Of a stretch of DNA of 64,000 bases, positions 33,787 through 44,353 are shown in pieces. This stretch comes from Bemisia tabaci. Taxonomy: Eukaryota > Arthropoda > Insecta > Hemiptera > Aleyrodidae. The stretch is from NCBI RefSeq assembly GCF_918797505.1, contig NC_092799.1:13850295-13914294 (forward strand). Reading direction: 5' to 3'. The stretch's first letter is position 1, and every line of letters starts with the position of its first letter. The notes under the pieces are model-generated. The model ran no database searches. It worked only from the letters and a program-made list of their open reading frames with translations, and had not been told where the DNA came from. The translations under genes and the position numbers were made by a program.

Positions 33787-34796
33787 AGGTTCTTCTTCTT
33801 TTTCTGCTCCTGTTTTAACTTCATCTAATTTTTCCGCTTTTTCTTCTTCGTTTTTTCCATGTTCAGTCTGCATTCTGGTTCCGGTAATAAACTTACCTAT
33901 ATATGGATCCTTGAACTTTAAAGCAATAAGGTCCATCACCCGGAATATCAATTCGATTTGCAGAGAAAGAGGCAAAAGCAACAGCACTATTATAATTTCT
34001 GATATGCTTTATGAAATTTGGAGAATATAAAAATAATGATTTCAAATCGGTATTTGTCCGAATACTCGGTAAAGAAATTAAGCCATTTTGGCAGCAGTTA
34101 TTAAAATGACCATTGGACATTTCACCCTGAAAATGGCGAGCATCACAATGATGACAAATTATATTCATTGAACCGACTGAAAATTTGGTAACAAAATTTT
34201 CATCAAAGTTCTGATCATCAATTTTATACTTCCGAAATGAAGAAATGAAACTTTGATTTTCTATACTAATAACAGAGTTAAGTTCTTGCTTCACTAAACG
34301 AACATGCAAAGAATTCTGGAAAACGCGACCACGTTTTGGAGGACGACCGCCTCGGTCATTGAAAATTTCACTCATAACAACTGTTAAATTTAAAATTAAA
34401 ATTAGTAAAAATTATTATTATTTTAACAAAATCTTAACTGAAAAGTTCAATTTTTAAATTAAAAAAAATAAATCAGAAGAAAAAGGATGAAATGAAAATG
34501 GAAATTAATAATAAACATATTTATACACATTGAAAAGAAACAGCGTGAAAAGTTCTGATCGGAAATGAGAAAAAAAACGTGGAGGTTATTGACTTAAGGA
34601 GGAAAAATTGGCAATAGGAAAAAGATGGAACCAATCATGAAAAACCGTAAAAAAAAAAAAAAAAAAAAAAACGCGGGAAAAGAAAAATGTAAGTTGATGG
34701 CAGTTGAGTGTTGGAAGTAACCTCACTTAATGATGATTGTTGAATGAAAACAGCTGATAAAAAGGCAGCAAACGGTAAAGTAAGATGCGTAGCAAT
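33787..34796 (-). mobile_element. Truncated Helitron inside a family H MITE
   Basis: Boundaries are set by the broken family H copy. It carries the N-terminal Helitron frame on the minus strand, then AT-rich upstream DNA with an A23 tract at 34649-34671. The TC start and the hairpin plus CTRR end expected of a Helitron could not be placed, so this is probably a fragment or a small derivative. Confidence 0.65.
33893..34375 (-). CDS. Helitron N-terminal domain, truncated
   Basis: 160 codons from ATG. Complete Helitron Rep/helicase proteins usually exceed 1,000 residues, so only the extreme N-terminal part is present. A CHHC block at residues 74-77 and CCQNG at 94-98 form the zinc-binding-like element found just before the helitron helicase-like domain. 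IRNYNSAVAFASF (125-137) and GPYCFKVQGSIY (148-159) are also characteristic. The frame stops one codon later, where the DNA reads ATATAGGTAAGT, a strong splice donor, so an intron or a donor acquired on truncation is possible. No HUH nuclease or helicase motifs follow. The intact product would act in rolling-circle transposition; this fragment cannot do so alone. Confidence 0.8.
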   Translation of the reverse strand: MSEIFNDRGGRPPKRGRVFQNSLHVRLVKQELNSVISIENQSFISSFRKYKIDDQNFDENFVTKFSVGSMNIICHHCDARHFQGEMSNGHFNNCCQNGLISLPSIRTNTDLKSLFLYSPNFIKHIRNYNSAVAFASFSANRIDIPGDGPYCFKVQGSIYR

Positions 34797-34863
34797 TAAT
34801 TTATGACAGGAAATCTGCGACGTCGCAAACTGAGTTATGTTATTGCCAACTTACACCGTCGAA

Positions 34864-36483
34864 ATACGTCGTTTCAGGGATGAGTGAGAAAAAATGATTT
34901 TTCATCAATATCGGCCTCGGATGTGTACGTAAAATCAAAATACTTGTCACGACCGAGATCGAACAAACCAAATATTTGAGACACCGTCCAGTTAACGACT
35001 TGTTTAAATTGATTCTGTATCAATTAGATTATTGACTTTCTATGCGCATAGCGTTTCAAACTCCGACTAATGTGGCCGTTTCCACAGCGCATCGGTACAC
35101 GAGAACCGATTGGCCACACTTTCTCATACTCATACTTTTCCTTTCTTTTATAAGTAAGATGAATATTACTCATACTTATTTACTTGGCATCTAGATGCAA
35201 ATTGCTCCTCATTTTTCATTAGTTAAAATCTTTTTTCAAGGTCTCGCACAAAGACAAAATATTTTAGAGACGCCGCACTGACCATCTGAAGAATGTAATC
35301 GAGTGAGGCAAACGTTCAATCGGAGGTCAACGATTTTTTCTGCTTAATGGTGGTTGACGTGCAACTCTCTGGGCGAAAAATTAAATTAAATTTCGTCTTA
35401 TTAGACATTAAGCATCATTATGCTCAGGAGTTCACATATTCAAAAAATAAAAAACAATTTATCCGTAGCGACATGTTGAAACAGCTCGTGGAAGACAACG
35501 GAAATACCTCATTCTAGGAATACAATGTTTTCAATGCTCATCATATTAGAAAGAACACTTTTACTCAGTAACGTCCAATTTTCAACTTGGTCAGAAGTCC
35601 GTTATTCTTATGAAATACAATAAGAGATTCAAGTAAAGCAGAAGAAAATTCGAGTGCAATTACAATTTGAATTTTTGGCGATCGACAGTAGAGTAGTGGT
35701 TGAGTTCAAAACCACTCATAACTCAATTTTTTCCAAAATATGGGTTGGTTCCTTTTTGCTCAACTCAGTCCATTTATAATTGGTTTTTGAAAAAATGTCC
35801 ATTTGCATAAGAATTAAATAACTGATGAGTATCAGTTCAGGACTTAGGAGAGAGAATGTTCAGCTTAGGCAGATACATCTTGGACTTGCATTCCTCGCAA
35901 AATAGTATGAACCCAGTACTTTTTCACCACCTTGATGAAAGCACACGTTTACATAGAAAAATCTATGTAAATTACGTCGCCTCTCGTTGTGAGTTTAAAT
36001 GAAGAATACGGTTTATTTTTACTAAACTCGGTCCAAATCCGTCAATCACCTGTTTCTCCTCTCACGACAGCTCGTCGTCATTGGTCGGGAGCTTGTAGGC
36101 GAAACTTCTGTGTATGGCGTGTAATTTCACGCGTTTACATTACACGAGTGTTTCGTCTCATTGGCTCCTATTCCACGGCATCCTTGAGCTTTTCTCAGGT
36201 TTCCTACTCACAATCAGTTTCCGAGAGGGGCGCATTTCGCAAATGTGACGTGATTCGCGAAAGCGCGTGCCATTCCGCGCGACATTCGTGAATCGTGACT
36301 TCAGTCGCACGTGATCCTGTATTGCTTTGACAGTGATCAGCATCCCGTTGCCCTGAGAAGCCGTCCATTGGTTTCTCGGTTTCAATGAGATATTTTTATT
36401 TTTAGAGATACTTATAATAACTGTTCGCATGCAGAGGCAACACTGGAGAACAAACATGCTGACATAATATTTTGGATGTCAAA
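34864..36483. other. No gene recognised
   Basis: AT-rich. Two short segments with GGTTCCTTTTTGCTCAAC (about 35751) and ACTAAACTCGGTCCAA (about 36017) resemble the ends of family L. The frames at 35989-36457 are open on both strands and unrecognised. Confidence 0.4.
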
Positions 36484-36529
36484 ATTGCGCCTGCTGGCTG
36501 ATTATTGAAATTGATAGACGAGGCAATAG

Positions 36530-36982
36530 ACATGTCGAAGGCAAATAGTTATATTAGGCATTTTGTCAAATGTCTAGGCAGATAGTCAAATATTCTCACT
36601 TAGATTGAAATTTTTACTTTTTACCCTAATTTTAGACAAAACAATTCGTTACTCCAGGAGGAAAGAATTCTCTGTAAAAATATGCAGCATACAATAGTAT
36701 TTTAAACGATTTTAAGATCCTGAATACGCATTAATCATGAAATTCTCAGCACGTCATAAAAATGTTTAAAAAATTAAAACAATTTTAACATGTAAATGTA
36801 CTAAAGGCTTGTAAAAAGTAAGGAAGAAGGAGAGTTCGCAGATTTGAGGAGTTGTCCCTCCCAAAGTATTGAAAACCTGTGAACTCTCCGCCATAAATTT
36901 ACAGAATTCCGTAAATTGTCAAAATTCGACTACCGGCGTAGGCATTTGACAAAATACCTGATTTGACTAACTGCCTTCGACA
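36530..36982. mobile_element. Family N MITE, copy 1
   Basis: Inverted ends TGTCGAAGGCAAATAGT and ACTGCCTTCGACA, extended by GGCATTTTGTCAAATG and its complement to about 50 bp. The core matches 57837-58528 through AATAGTATTTTAAACGATTT. The last 45 bp recur at 37367-37410. Confidence 0.75.
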
Positions 36983-37111
36983 TCAACACTAATTGAATTC
37001 ATTTTGCAATCTGATACCACTGTTCCAGGCGTATTTTAGAATATCATTATTTTGCACCATTGGTTTCCCGATGCACATAGTTGCTCTCATGGCTCAGCAA
37101 AAAATGCATGC

Positions 37112-37350
37112 ATAAGTTGCTTTTCGGTGCCAAATGCAATCAAATTACTTTTCTACTCTTGCGTTCAAGTCTCTTCGTTGTATGTAGTGCGAGTTGCGTT
37201 AGCCAGCTCCTAAGAGCGAGATGTGGGATCAGTGCAAAATATGAAAACTTTAAGATCGACGTTTTGCTCCTTGGTGGAAAATTCAATCGAATTATTTTCC
37301 TACCCTTGCGTTTAAGTCTCTTCGTTATATGTAGTGCGTGTTGTATACAA
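37112..37350 (+). repeat. 150-bp direct duplication
   Basis: Two copies of a block with CTCTTGCGTTCAAGTCTCTTCGTT and TATGTAGTGCG, starting about 37140 and 37290. Confidence 0.7.
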
Positions 37351-37655
37351 TTTAACCTTCGGCCCAGGCATTTGATAAAATGCGTGATGTGACTAACTGC
37401 CTTCGACAGACATATATAATAGGAGGAAAAATGAGGCGATCCTTTTGGTGGAAGCGGTTGGTTGCAATAGACAAAATATGTAAGTAATAGATTTACTAGC
37501 GGGAACCGACGAGGGAACCTACAGTTGTTCTATCATTTTCCCTTTTAGTCTATAAGAATCACTTGTATAAACCAACAGGATCCCTTCATACTCCACATGT
37601 CTTCTTTGTCTATAGCTTTATCTATAAATTTCAATAATCAGCCCGCTGGTACCTA

Positions 37656-37871
37656 GTGAGACTCTAATGCTGATTTGGCTACGCTCTCGGTTAATTTTAC
37701 ATTCTTTGATTGTGACTTGCTAAACCAGCATTTAGGTCTCATCAAACACACTTTTGACATCCAAAATGCTTAGCTAAAATATTATTTTGTTCAGATTCTT
37801 GGCCCGAAATGCAGGCTCTTTGAAGAGTTGTTGTCTTTCATGGCGCAGTTTCTCGCAAATTTTTAAAAAGA
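37656..37871. other. No feature recognised
   Basis: Unique, moderately AT-rich. Confidence 0.4.
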
Positions 37872-38513
37872 CATACCGTCCGTTCCAGGTCCAGAGGCCG
37901 AAAGTTCGAGATGTTGCACCCGTTGCTCCGACTTCTAAACACGGAATGGAGATGTTGCATGTGTGAGGGATTTGCGATTTGATCATTGGTTCTTATGTAA
38001 AAGTTCGCGAGAAACACGATAGTGCCACTGGTTTTCTCTGAAATCATCTCCCAAGCTCAAAAAAAGCTCTCAAGTTGAGGCCAAAATGGAGAGGATATCC
38101 CACGCTCTCCTGAGAGTCCATCTTTACACCAAGACAAAATCTCCATGCAAAGATAGGGAGCAAATACATTAGCAGGGTTGCCGTGTTTTCAGTTTTAGAG
38201 TCCCCAAATAAAGTGGCAACCCTGCCAATGTATTTGCTCCCTATCATTGCATGGAGAGTTTGTTTTGGTGTAGAGGTGGACTCTCAGGATAGCGTGGGAT
38301 ATCCCCTCCATTTTGGCCTCACTTTGAGAGCTTTTTTTGAGCTTGGGAGATGATTTCAGAGAAAACCAGTGACACCGTCGTGTTTCTCGCGAACTTTTAC
38401 ATCGGAATCAATGGTCAAATTGCAAATCCCTCACACATGCAACATCTCCATTGTCGAAGCTACGGCTTCAGCACCCGGGACTTTCAATCTCTGAGCCCGA
38501 AACGGGCGGCATG
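37872..38513. mobile_element. Family O MITE, split by PAL-B
   Basis: Ends CATACCGTCCGTTCCAGGTC and ACGGGCGGCATG match the intact family O element at 38601-38741. Removal of 37945-38452 restores an element of about 130 bp. Confidence 0.75.
37945..38452. mobile_element. PAL-B palindrome, copy 4 (nested)
   Basis: 508 bp from AATGGAGATGTTGCATG to CAACATCTCCATT. The central loop is inverted relative to the other copies, as can happen when a hairpin element is repaired or replicated. The minus frame at 38044-38247 lies in it. Confidence 0.9.
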
Positions 38514-38600
38514 GTTACGTAGTTCGTGACTTTTTGTCAGTGCGGACATGCGGATCGATCTGATTCAGGTACACTGAAAAAAATTGACTGGTTCTACAAA

Positions 38601-38741
38601 CATACCGTCCGTTCAGGTCTCTGAGGCTGAAAACTCTGACGGATGCTGGAACCGTAGCCTTGACTGCTCCGGGTTCAGTTTCCGGAGCAGCGGATGCTAC
38701 ATCCGGAACTTTCGGTCTCGGAGCCGGAGACGGGCGGTATG
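38601..38741. mobile_element. Family O MITE, intact copy
   Basis: 141 bp with ends CATACCGTCCGTTCAGG and GACGGGCGGTATG, and an inner GCTCCGGGTTCAG / TTTCCGGAGC pairing. Confidence 0.8.
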
Positions 38742-38960
38742 TTTAAATAACCCGTGAGTATTCATGGCTGCCAGAACCGAAGTTGTTTTTTCGGTGAACG
38801 AACAAGAAACTGTCGTTCATTCGGAACATGCTCCAAATCGAAGAAAGTTCAGTTATATCGATGTTGGACGTTGTTTCGCACGACTTGCGGCTCCGAAAAA
38901 AACCTACCGGAAGTATCGGTTAAAACCGAGAGAAAACCCTTAAAACCCGGAAAATATATG
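38742..38960. other. No gene recognised
   Basis: The 71-residue frame at 38754-38969 is Cys and Arg rich and unlike any family I know. Confidence 0.35.
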
Positions 38961-39268
38961 GTCCCTTAATACTGAGAGTAAAGACAATACGAATCCATTT
39001 CTGATTGGTTCTCGTATTTTAGGCCTCCACGGTGTCATAAACGGGAATGAGGATTACATTTTCACCAATTGCAAAGAATATATACTGGAATGGAGCAGGG
39101 AATGAGGGGCACGGCAAGGATCAAACGGAATGAAAGAGGGAACGAAGACAGGAATTCGGGAAAGGGTTAATGAAACATTACGAGAAACGTTCAATTTGTG
39201 TAATTTTTATTCCTGTTTGTAACGTCCATGAGCCGCGTTGTCTCAACTCTCCCTATAAAGGAACTCTA
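38961..39268. mobile_element. Family D MITE, uninterrupted copy
   Basis: About 308 bp. Left end GTCCCTTAATACTGAGAGTA, right end TCTCCCTATAAAGGAACTC. Inside is CCATTTCTGATTGGTTCTCG, as in the copies at 3689 and 57054. Confidence 0.8.
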
Positions 39269-39538
39269 GAAAAACCGAGGTTTTTCACACAGCCACGGCT
39301 GTGTGTGGAGAGACAAGCGGACCAAGTTTAGCAGAAAGGAACCGAGCCTTATCGGCTATTGCCCAATTTAATGGCAATCTACTTTCTTACAAGAGAACGT
39401 TTGTGTAAATTTCTTTGGAAATTTTAAGAAATCTGCTTTGTACTATTCAGAAAATTCACCGAAATTTGCACAAATATCCGCACAACCGTTTTCAGGTAAG
39501 AAATTAAGACGGTACGTTAGAGTTTTTCAGCTAACGTG
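39269..39538. repeat. Family L-related segment
   Basis: Contains AGCAGAAAGGAACCGAGCC and ACAAGAGAACGTTTGTGTAA, matching the family L region at 44104-44353 in the same order. The terminal repeat is incomplete. Confidence 0.6.
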
Positions 39539-39961
39539 CACGGAAAAAAAAGGTTGTCTCGTGCAGCCATGAAGATGGTCGAATCGACCATCTTCGAAAG
39601 CTGAAAACCGCGCCAACCAAATTGTTGGCTAGATCGACAACCAGCAGGTAGTGACGCTGCCTTCATGCCGCGCGGCTGGGTCAGCCCTGCGAAGATGGTT
39701 AGATCAACCCGAGCGCTCGGCCGCAGCGCTCAGCAATTATGTCAAAGTGACCCATTTTGAGGGCTACCATGCCCGCTTAGTTTTGCCAAGATGGACAGCG
39801 GTCATTGCTACAATTTTTCGGGGCTTTTAATGGAAAATAGGGGGCCAGGAGCCCTATAAAATGAATATCTGAGAACGCTAACTTGTAAAAATGAAAAATA
39901 TGAATTTTGTTATTTTACTCAACTTATTTTACTACGATAGAATATTTTCAACCTATTACTT

Positions 39962-40022
39962 GGGATTGAACCTGGACCTACCTAATCCTAACCTAACACC
40001 CTAACGATTGAGCTATGACGAC
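39962..40022 (-). repeat. tRNA-like sequence
   Basis: On the minus strand the A-box-like TAGCTCAATCGTTAGGG is followed, about 25 bases on, by a good B box (GGTTCAATCCC). The arms do not form a full tRNA and there is no clear terminator. It is likely a tRNA-derived SINE head or pseudogene carried inside the 39539 element. Confidence 0.5.
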
Positions 40023-41060
40023 CGATGATGAAGGAGCACAAAAAATCTATATTTAACCGTCAACGTCGATCTGCTTGAGTTTGATAACTGGGAATTCGAA
40101 TCTAGATTTGTATTTGTGATCATTTGTTTCATTCCTTTAAATCGCACAGCCTGTTTTTTTCTTTATTATACTGCTTTTTATTTCTACTACACACGCTACG
40201 AAAAAAAATATGATCGGATTTACCAGTGTTTGTTTATTTTTAACCATGCTGTCTTCTTTCTTTTTTTCCAATGAAGCTGCAGTTTAGTTAGTTACCAATA
40301 TACCAGTATTGTAAATTACACGATACGGCTGACACCATGCTAGTGTGGCGTTTCCAACTGTCTAGTATGGTAATTTCAAGCTTCCCGAATTCCAGATGCT
40401 CCGACGAACTTTATGGATTCTAACATCCACACAACATATATATTTTTAAATATTAACTCAAATTAGCAGAAACAAATTTGATATGAAAGTAGTAGATATT
40501 TTACTTACTTTTTGATTAAAAATTCCAGTAGGTACAGACATACACAATTACTGGCAGTTAAAGCAAATTTGACGAGAAATAGCAGATAATTGCTTCACCG
40601 ATTTCAAGTAAATGATACCAAAACGAAACTTGTTTTTACCGTCAAAGTATCATTTACAGACTAAATCAGTTTCACAAAAAGTTTAATTTCATAATAAGTA
40701 GATAGATAGTTCAAAATATACCTACAAAAATAAACTACACGCAGTACCAATTGCCACAGTTCACGGTGGGACAGAAACAGTCAAATTTTGATTAAAGCTT
40801 ATACTCAACAAACATCCCAGGAAAATTTTACTCTGCATCAGAGTATTTTGATTCTCTAAAATTTTAACACAAATAGATATACGAACGAAGTATTCAATAA
40901 TCACTGATCTATCATTTTCAAGGGACTGCCGTATCTTCCCGCTTTCGCGATGACTTTATACAGAACCGACACTCACTAAATAACAGAACAATTTTGCGAA
41001 ACGCCCTTCAAGTTTTCAGAATTCACACATTTTGTTAGCCAGATTCATCGCAGCACTCTT

Positions 41061-41101
41061 ATATATATATATATCTATATATATATATATATATATATAT
41101 A
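41061..41101 (-). repeat. (TA)n tail of the retrotransposon
   Basis: About 20 TA units with one interruption. It follows the stop codon by only seven bases on the coding strand, so it acts as the 3' tail. It also overlaps the TATA at the end of the target duplication. Confidence 0.9.
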
Positions 41102-41107
41102 GTCGCT

Positions 41108-43309
41108 TTATAACGCACTCTGGCGTTCTACGACACCCAAACGCCACATATGCCTGTCTTCCCAGAGGTTATCGGGCAACTGACACCGCAACATCTCTTC
41201 GTCAACGCCCTGCCGCCAACCCTTTACGGGACGTCCCCGTCGCCTCTTCCCAGGTGGTACCCAATCCAAAACTTGTTTGGGCAACCTCTCCTCCGACATT
41301 CTTTGCACATGTCCATACCAGCATAACTGCCTGGACATGACGTCGTGCACGATATCTTTCTCAACCTTCATCACCTGGCGAATTCTCTCATTACGGACAC
41401 GGTCCCGTCTCGAAATGCCGGCAGATCGCCGCCAAAAATCCATTTCAGTTGCCCTCAACATTTCTTGCGTTCTTTTCGTCATAGGCCACACTTCACTACC
41501 ATAGAGCACGATACTTTTAACGATGGCGTCATATATCCGGTGCTTGTTTGCCTTTGAGATGCTCTGATCCCAGAGCACCCCGTTCAGCATCGCGATGGCT
41601 CTCCTGCCCTGGATGATCCTGTCCTTAATTGCTCTATCCATCCTTCCATCCTGATCGAGCCAGACACCGAGATACTTGTACTCGTCACACTCTTCGATGC
41701 GCCGTCCATCCTCAAGCTCTATGCTTTGCCGTTGATGCGCTGCTCCCACGACCAGCTTCTCTGTCTTGGACACACTAACGTCCATGCCCCATTTCCGATA
41801 TTCTTCGACCAACTTCCGCGTCATGTAATCTGCATCTTCCTCATCTTGAGCTACAACGATCTGGTCATCGGCAAAGCATAGAGTATAAAGGGTCTGCCCA
41901 TCAACGAGTGGAACGCCCATTCCCGCAACCTTATTTTTCCATTCCTTTAAAACGTGCTCTAGGTATACCTTAAATAGTGTTGGTGACAAACAGCAGCCTT
42001 GTTTTAGCCCTTTTGTGACGAAAAAACCTCCGGACAACTCTCCACGACATTTAATTTTTGCTATCGTCCCGTTATAAAATGATTTAATTGCCCCCACAAG
42101 TCCTTTGCTAAAACCCCTTTTTTCCAAGGCTTCCCAAAGCTTCACTAACGGCACGCTGTCATAAGCTTTCTGAAGATCCACAAACACCAAGTGCAGCTCC
42201 TGGCTGACCGCCCTTTTCTTCTCGATGACCTGGGTAATGGTGAACAAATGGTCGACGGTAGACCTACCGGCTCTAAAACCAGCCTGTTCTTCGGCTTCCT
42301 GGCCGCTCCAAACCTCTTCGACCTTTGCCTTGAGAATTTTACCGTAGACCTTGCTCAAGGTTCCTGTGACCGATATACCTCTGTAGTTGTCGCAATCTTG
42401 CTTACTACCTTTCTTATGACTGGGAGTAATCCAAGATTCCTTCCAATCCTTTGGTATTTCGGAACCATGCAAACAGTCTTGCATGAGTTTCCTCAGATGT
42501 TCAAATAGTTTACCGGTGCCACATTTTATCAACTCCGCCGGTATACCCCCAGGTCCAGGAGCTCTGCGAGTTTTCAGCTCCCTCACAGCCTTCACTACAT
42601 CTTGGAGCTGGATCTCCACGTTGGAATCTTCTTTAGTGCTTATGACTCCGCCTTGAAACTCGGGTCGCCTCTCCGTTAATAAATCTTTAAAATAGTCCTC
42701 CATCTTGTCAATTGGTATCGGAGATATGATGTCGCGCATTTTATTTCGTCGCAACCCTTTGATCACTTTCCAGCCTTCCGTACTTTTCCGGCCTCCAAGG
42801 TAGGTATTTATCTTCATACAGCTTTCTTCCCAAGCCTCATTCTTCTTCCGAGTGATGACCCGACGGACCCTTGCTTGAGCCTGTTTGTACATGATTTTAT
42901 CATCTAACTTTTGAGAAGAGAGAAACTGATGATACCTATTCCTTTTCACATTTATTTCCTCCTCTACCTCCGCATCCCACCAGTACGGTTTTTGATTATC
43001 ATTTTTTGGATCAGAAACCCCCAGGGCCTCCGCTGCCGCCGAGTGAACGCAATTCTTGATAAACTCATACCGCTCTTCCGTACTGCCATCGCACGCATCT
43101 CCTAACTTTTCATCCAGGCGCTTTGCGTACAGAGCCTTGACACTCGGGTGCTTTAGGCTATCGATGTTATACTGAACTCGATGTACGCGTTGTCGCTCCG
43201 GTTGTTGATTGTCGCCTTGATCGTTCTGCGACACACGAGCGGGAAAGGCTACATCCGCTCTGAGGAAATAGTGGTCACTACCGCAGGAGAGTCCTCTACA
43301 TACTCTCAC
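41108..43309 (-). CDS. Endonuclease-reverse transcriptase, N-terminally truncated
   Basis: 733 codons, open from the very edge of the insertion (about five more codons reach 43324). The listed start is GTG, not a true initiation site; the native ATG was lost with the 5' end. Residues 1-22 contain GSDHYFL, the conserved SDH-type end of an APE endonuclease. Residues 240-460 hold the fingers and palm: APGPGGIPAEL (250-260), motif A FVDLQKAYDS (376-385), and motif B GLKQGCCLSPTLF (434-446). Motif C is FADD (479-482). SVSKTEKLVV (512-521) and YKYLGVWLDQ (544-553) follow. The C-terminal WYGHVQRM (664-671) and RRRGRPVKGW (689-698) are common to arthropod non-LTR elements of this type. All catalytic aspartates are present. 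An RTE or related APE-bearing clade is likely, but the clade needs a tree. The truncated endonuclease makes this copy unable to move by itself. Confidence 0.93.
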   Translation of the reverse strand: MRVCRGLSCGSDHYFLRADVAFPARVSQNDQGDNQQPERQRVHRVQYNIDSLKHPSVKALYAKRLDEKLGDACDGSTEERYEFIKNCVHSAAAEALGVSDPKNDNQKPYWWDAEVEEEINVKRNRYHQFLSSQKLDDKIMYKQAQARVRRVITRKKNEAWEESCMKINTYLGGRKSTEGWKVIKGLRRNKMRDIISPIPIDKMEDYFKDLLTERRPEFQGGVISTKEDSNVEIQLQDVVKAVRELKTRRAPGPGGIPAELIKCGTGKLFEHLRKLMQDCLHGSEIPKDWKESWITPSHKKGSKQDCDNYRGISVTGTLSKVYGKILKAKVEEVWSGQEAEEQAGFRAGRSTVDHLFTITQVIEKKRAVSQELHLVFVDLQKAYDSVPLVKLWEALEKRGFSKGLVGAIKSFYNGTIAKIKCRGELSGGFFVTKGLKQGCCLSPTLFKVYLEHVLKEWKNKVAGMGVPLVDGQTLYTLCFADDQIVVAQDEEDADYMTRKLVEEYRKWGMDVSVSKTEKLVVGAAHQRQSIELEDGRRIEECDEYKYLGVWLDQDGRMDRAIKDRIIQGRRAIAMLNGVLWDQSISKANKHRIYDAIVKSIVLYGSEVWPMTKRTQEMLRATEMDFWRRSAGISRRDRVRNERIRQVMKVEKDIVHDVMSRQLCWYGHVQRMSEERLPKQVLDWVPPGKRRRGRPVKGWRQGVDEEMLRCQLPDNLWEDRHMWRLGVVERQSAL

Positions 43310-43338
43310 CTGCTGGATCTTAAGGCAGCACTCTTATA

Positions 43339-43934
43339 ACCTCCAAAAAGTGGTCGATACAGGTAACTAGGAAATCTCGGAAAATATACGTGGAAAGTTA
43401 AAACAGATAGATTTAAAGACAAGACGGTAGCTGTAGAAACGATTCGAACACTAATTTGGGCAAATTACGCGTAAATTCACATGGATTAATATAGATAAAT
43501 AAAGCCAAGCGCACAGACTCCGAACAACAACGTGATGAACTTGTAACTGAGTGACAAAGGAAAAATGGCGGACCGCAGCTCAGCCAGGCGGGAACTCTCA
43601 CCGCGCTGACTGTACCTGATGGTTGGGTCGCCTTTGTGATGGCCAGTTCAGCTTTGTCAAGATGGTTAATCCGTCCATCTCAGCCACAGCGACATCCGCC
43701 GTAAGATTCTTGCTGGCTTGGCCTACTTGTGCGGGTATGATAACATACATTGCTGGTTGCACCACTAAAAGATGCAACAGTCGGATTTAATTTAGGCGTA
43801 TAGGTAAATTGGATTCGTGCTTGGTCACATCGGTCAACGTGGCTGGTGAATCCAACTATTTTTGTTGGTTCTCACGGCTTTTTACTTTTCAACCATACCG
43901 CATTAGCTGTTAGAGACAACCTATTTTTTTCCGT
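43339..43934. other. Right part of the 39539 element
   Basis: No gene. GC-moderate DNA with AGATGGTTAATCC and GTGATGGCCAG words that echo GAAGATGGTTAGATC and AAGATGGACAG in the left part, consistent with both being the same element. Confidence 0.45.
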
Positions 43935-44103
43935 GTGCGATAAAATCCTCGCCGACCGTCTACGACCCGTGCGTCCACCGCAATCAGTTTGTGTAAAAAA
44001 TTAAACTGCCCGATTAAATTTGGCAATAGCTGATGTGGCTTGGTTCCTTTCTGCTCAACGCGGTCCAAGTCAAACAGCATATTTTCCGATGATTTCCATA
44101 AAT

Positions 44104-44353
44104 GGACCGAGTTATAAAGAAAGGAACCAAGCCAAATTAGCAATTGCCAAATTTAATTGGGCAATTTAATTTTTTTACAAGAGAAAGTTTGTGTGGATTC
44201 CTTTGGAAATTTCAAGTAATCTGTTTTTAGTATGCAGAAAATTTACTGAAATTTGCACAAGTATCCGCAGGATCGTTTTCGGGTAAAAAATTAAACTGCC
44301 CATTGGCAATAGCTGATGTGGCTTGGTTCCTTTCTGCTTAACGCGGTCCAAGT
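44104..44353. mobile_element. Family L MITE
   Basis: The inverted ends are GGACCGAGTTATAAAGAAAGG and CTTTCTGCTTAACGCGGTCC. The pairing extends through GGAACCAAGCCA. A second right-end segment lies at 43985-44065, so the locus holds at least one partial extra copy. Confidence 0.75.

Larger units (their letters stand above)
33599..34863. mobile_element. Family H MITE, split by a Helitron fragment
   Basis: The left part (33599-33786) and right part (about 34797-34863) join to reproduce the reverse complement of 30418-30669. The left part breaks off at TTTAAAAAATA and the right resumes at TTATGACAGGAAATC. About 1.0 kb of foreign DNA lies between them. Confidence 0.8.
36484..37655. mobile_element. 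Family K inverted-repeat pair enclosing a family N element
   Basis: GCTGATTATTGAAATTGATA at the left and the complementary TTTCAATAATCAGCCCGCTG at the right. The right 220 bp also match the family K copy at 50742-50932. Inside are a family N element (36530-36982) and a local duplication. Confidence 0.6.
41050..43338 (-). mobile_element. Non-LTR retrotransposon, 5'-truncated, with target duplication
   Basis: GCAGCACTCTTATA occurs at 41050-41063 and again at 43325-43338, an exact 14-bp target-site duplication. Between them, on the minus strand, are the last part of an APE-type endonuclease, the full reverse transcriptase and its C-terminal region, a stop, only about seven bases of 3' sequence, and an (AT)n tail. 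The 5' truncation, target duplication and repeat tail together are the signature of target-primed reverse transcription. The exact duplication and the open frame point to recent insertion. Confidence 0.92.
39539..43935. mobile_element. DNA element of about 2.1 kb, split by a retrotransposon
   Basis: Terminal inverted repeats of about 22 bp: CACGGAAAAAAAAGGTTGTC at left, and at right a complement that differs by one extra base. Removing the 41064-43338 insertion leaves about 2.1 kb. No transposase frame is visible. CACGGAAAAA ends are also seen in family I, so the two may be related. No target duplication was recognised. Confidence 0.6.

Noticed and set aside
41061..41101. TATA-type promoter
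   Set aside because: The TA run is the 3' tail of the retrotransposon, directly after its stop codon.
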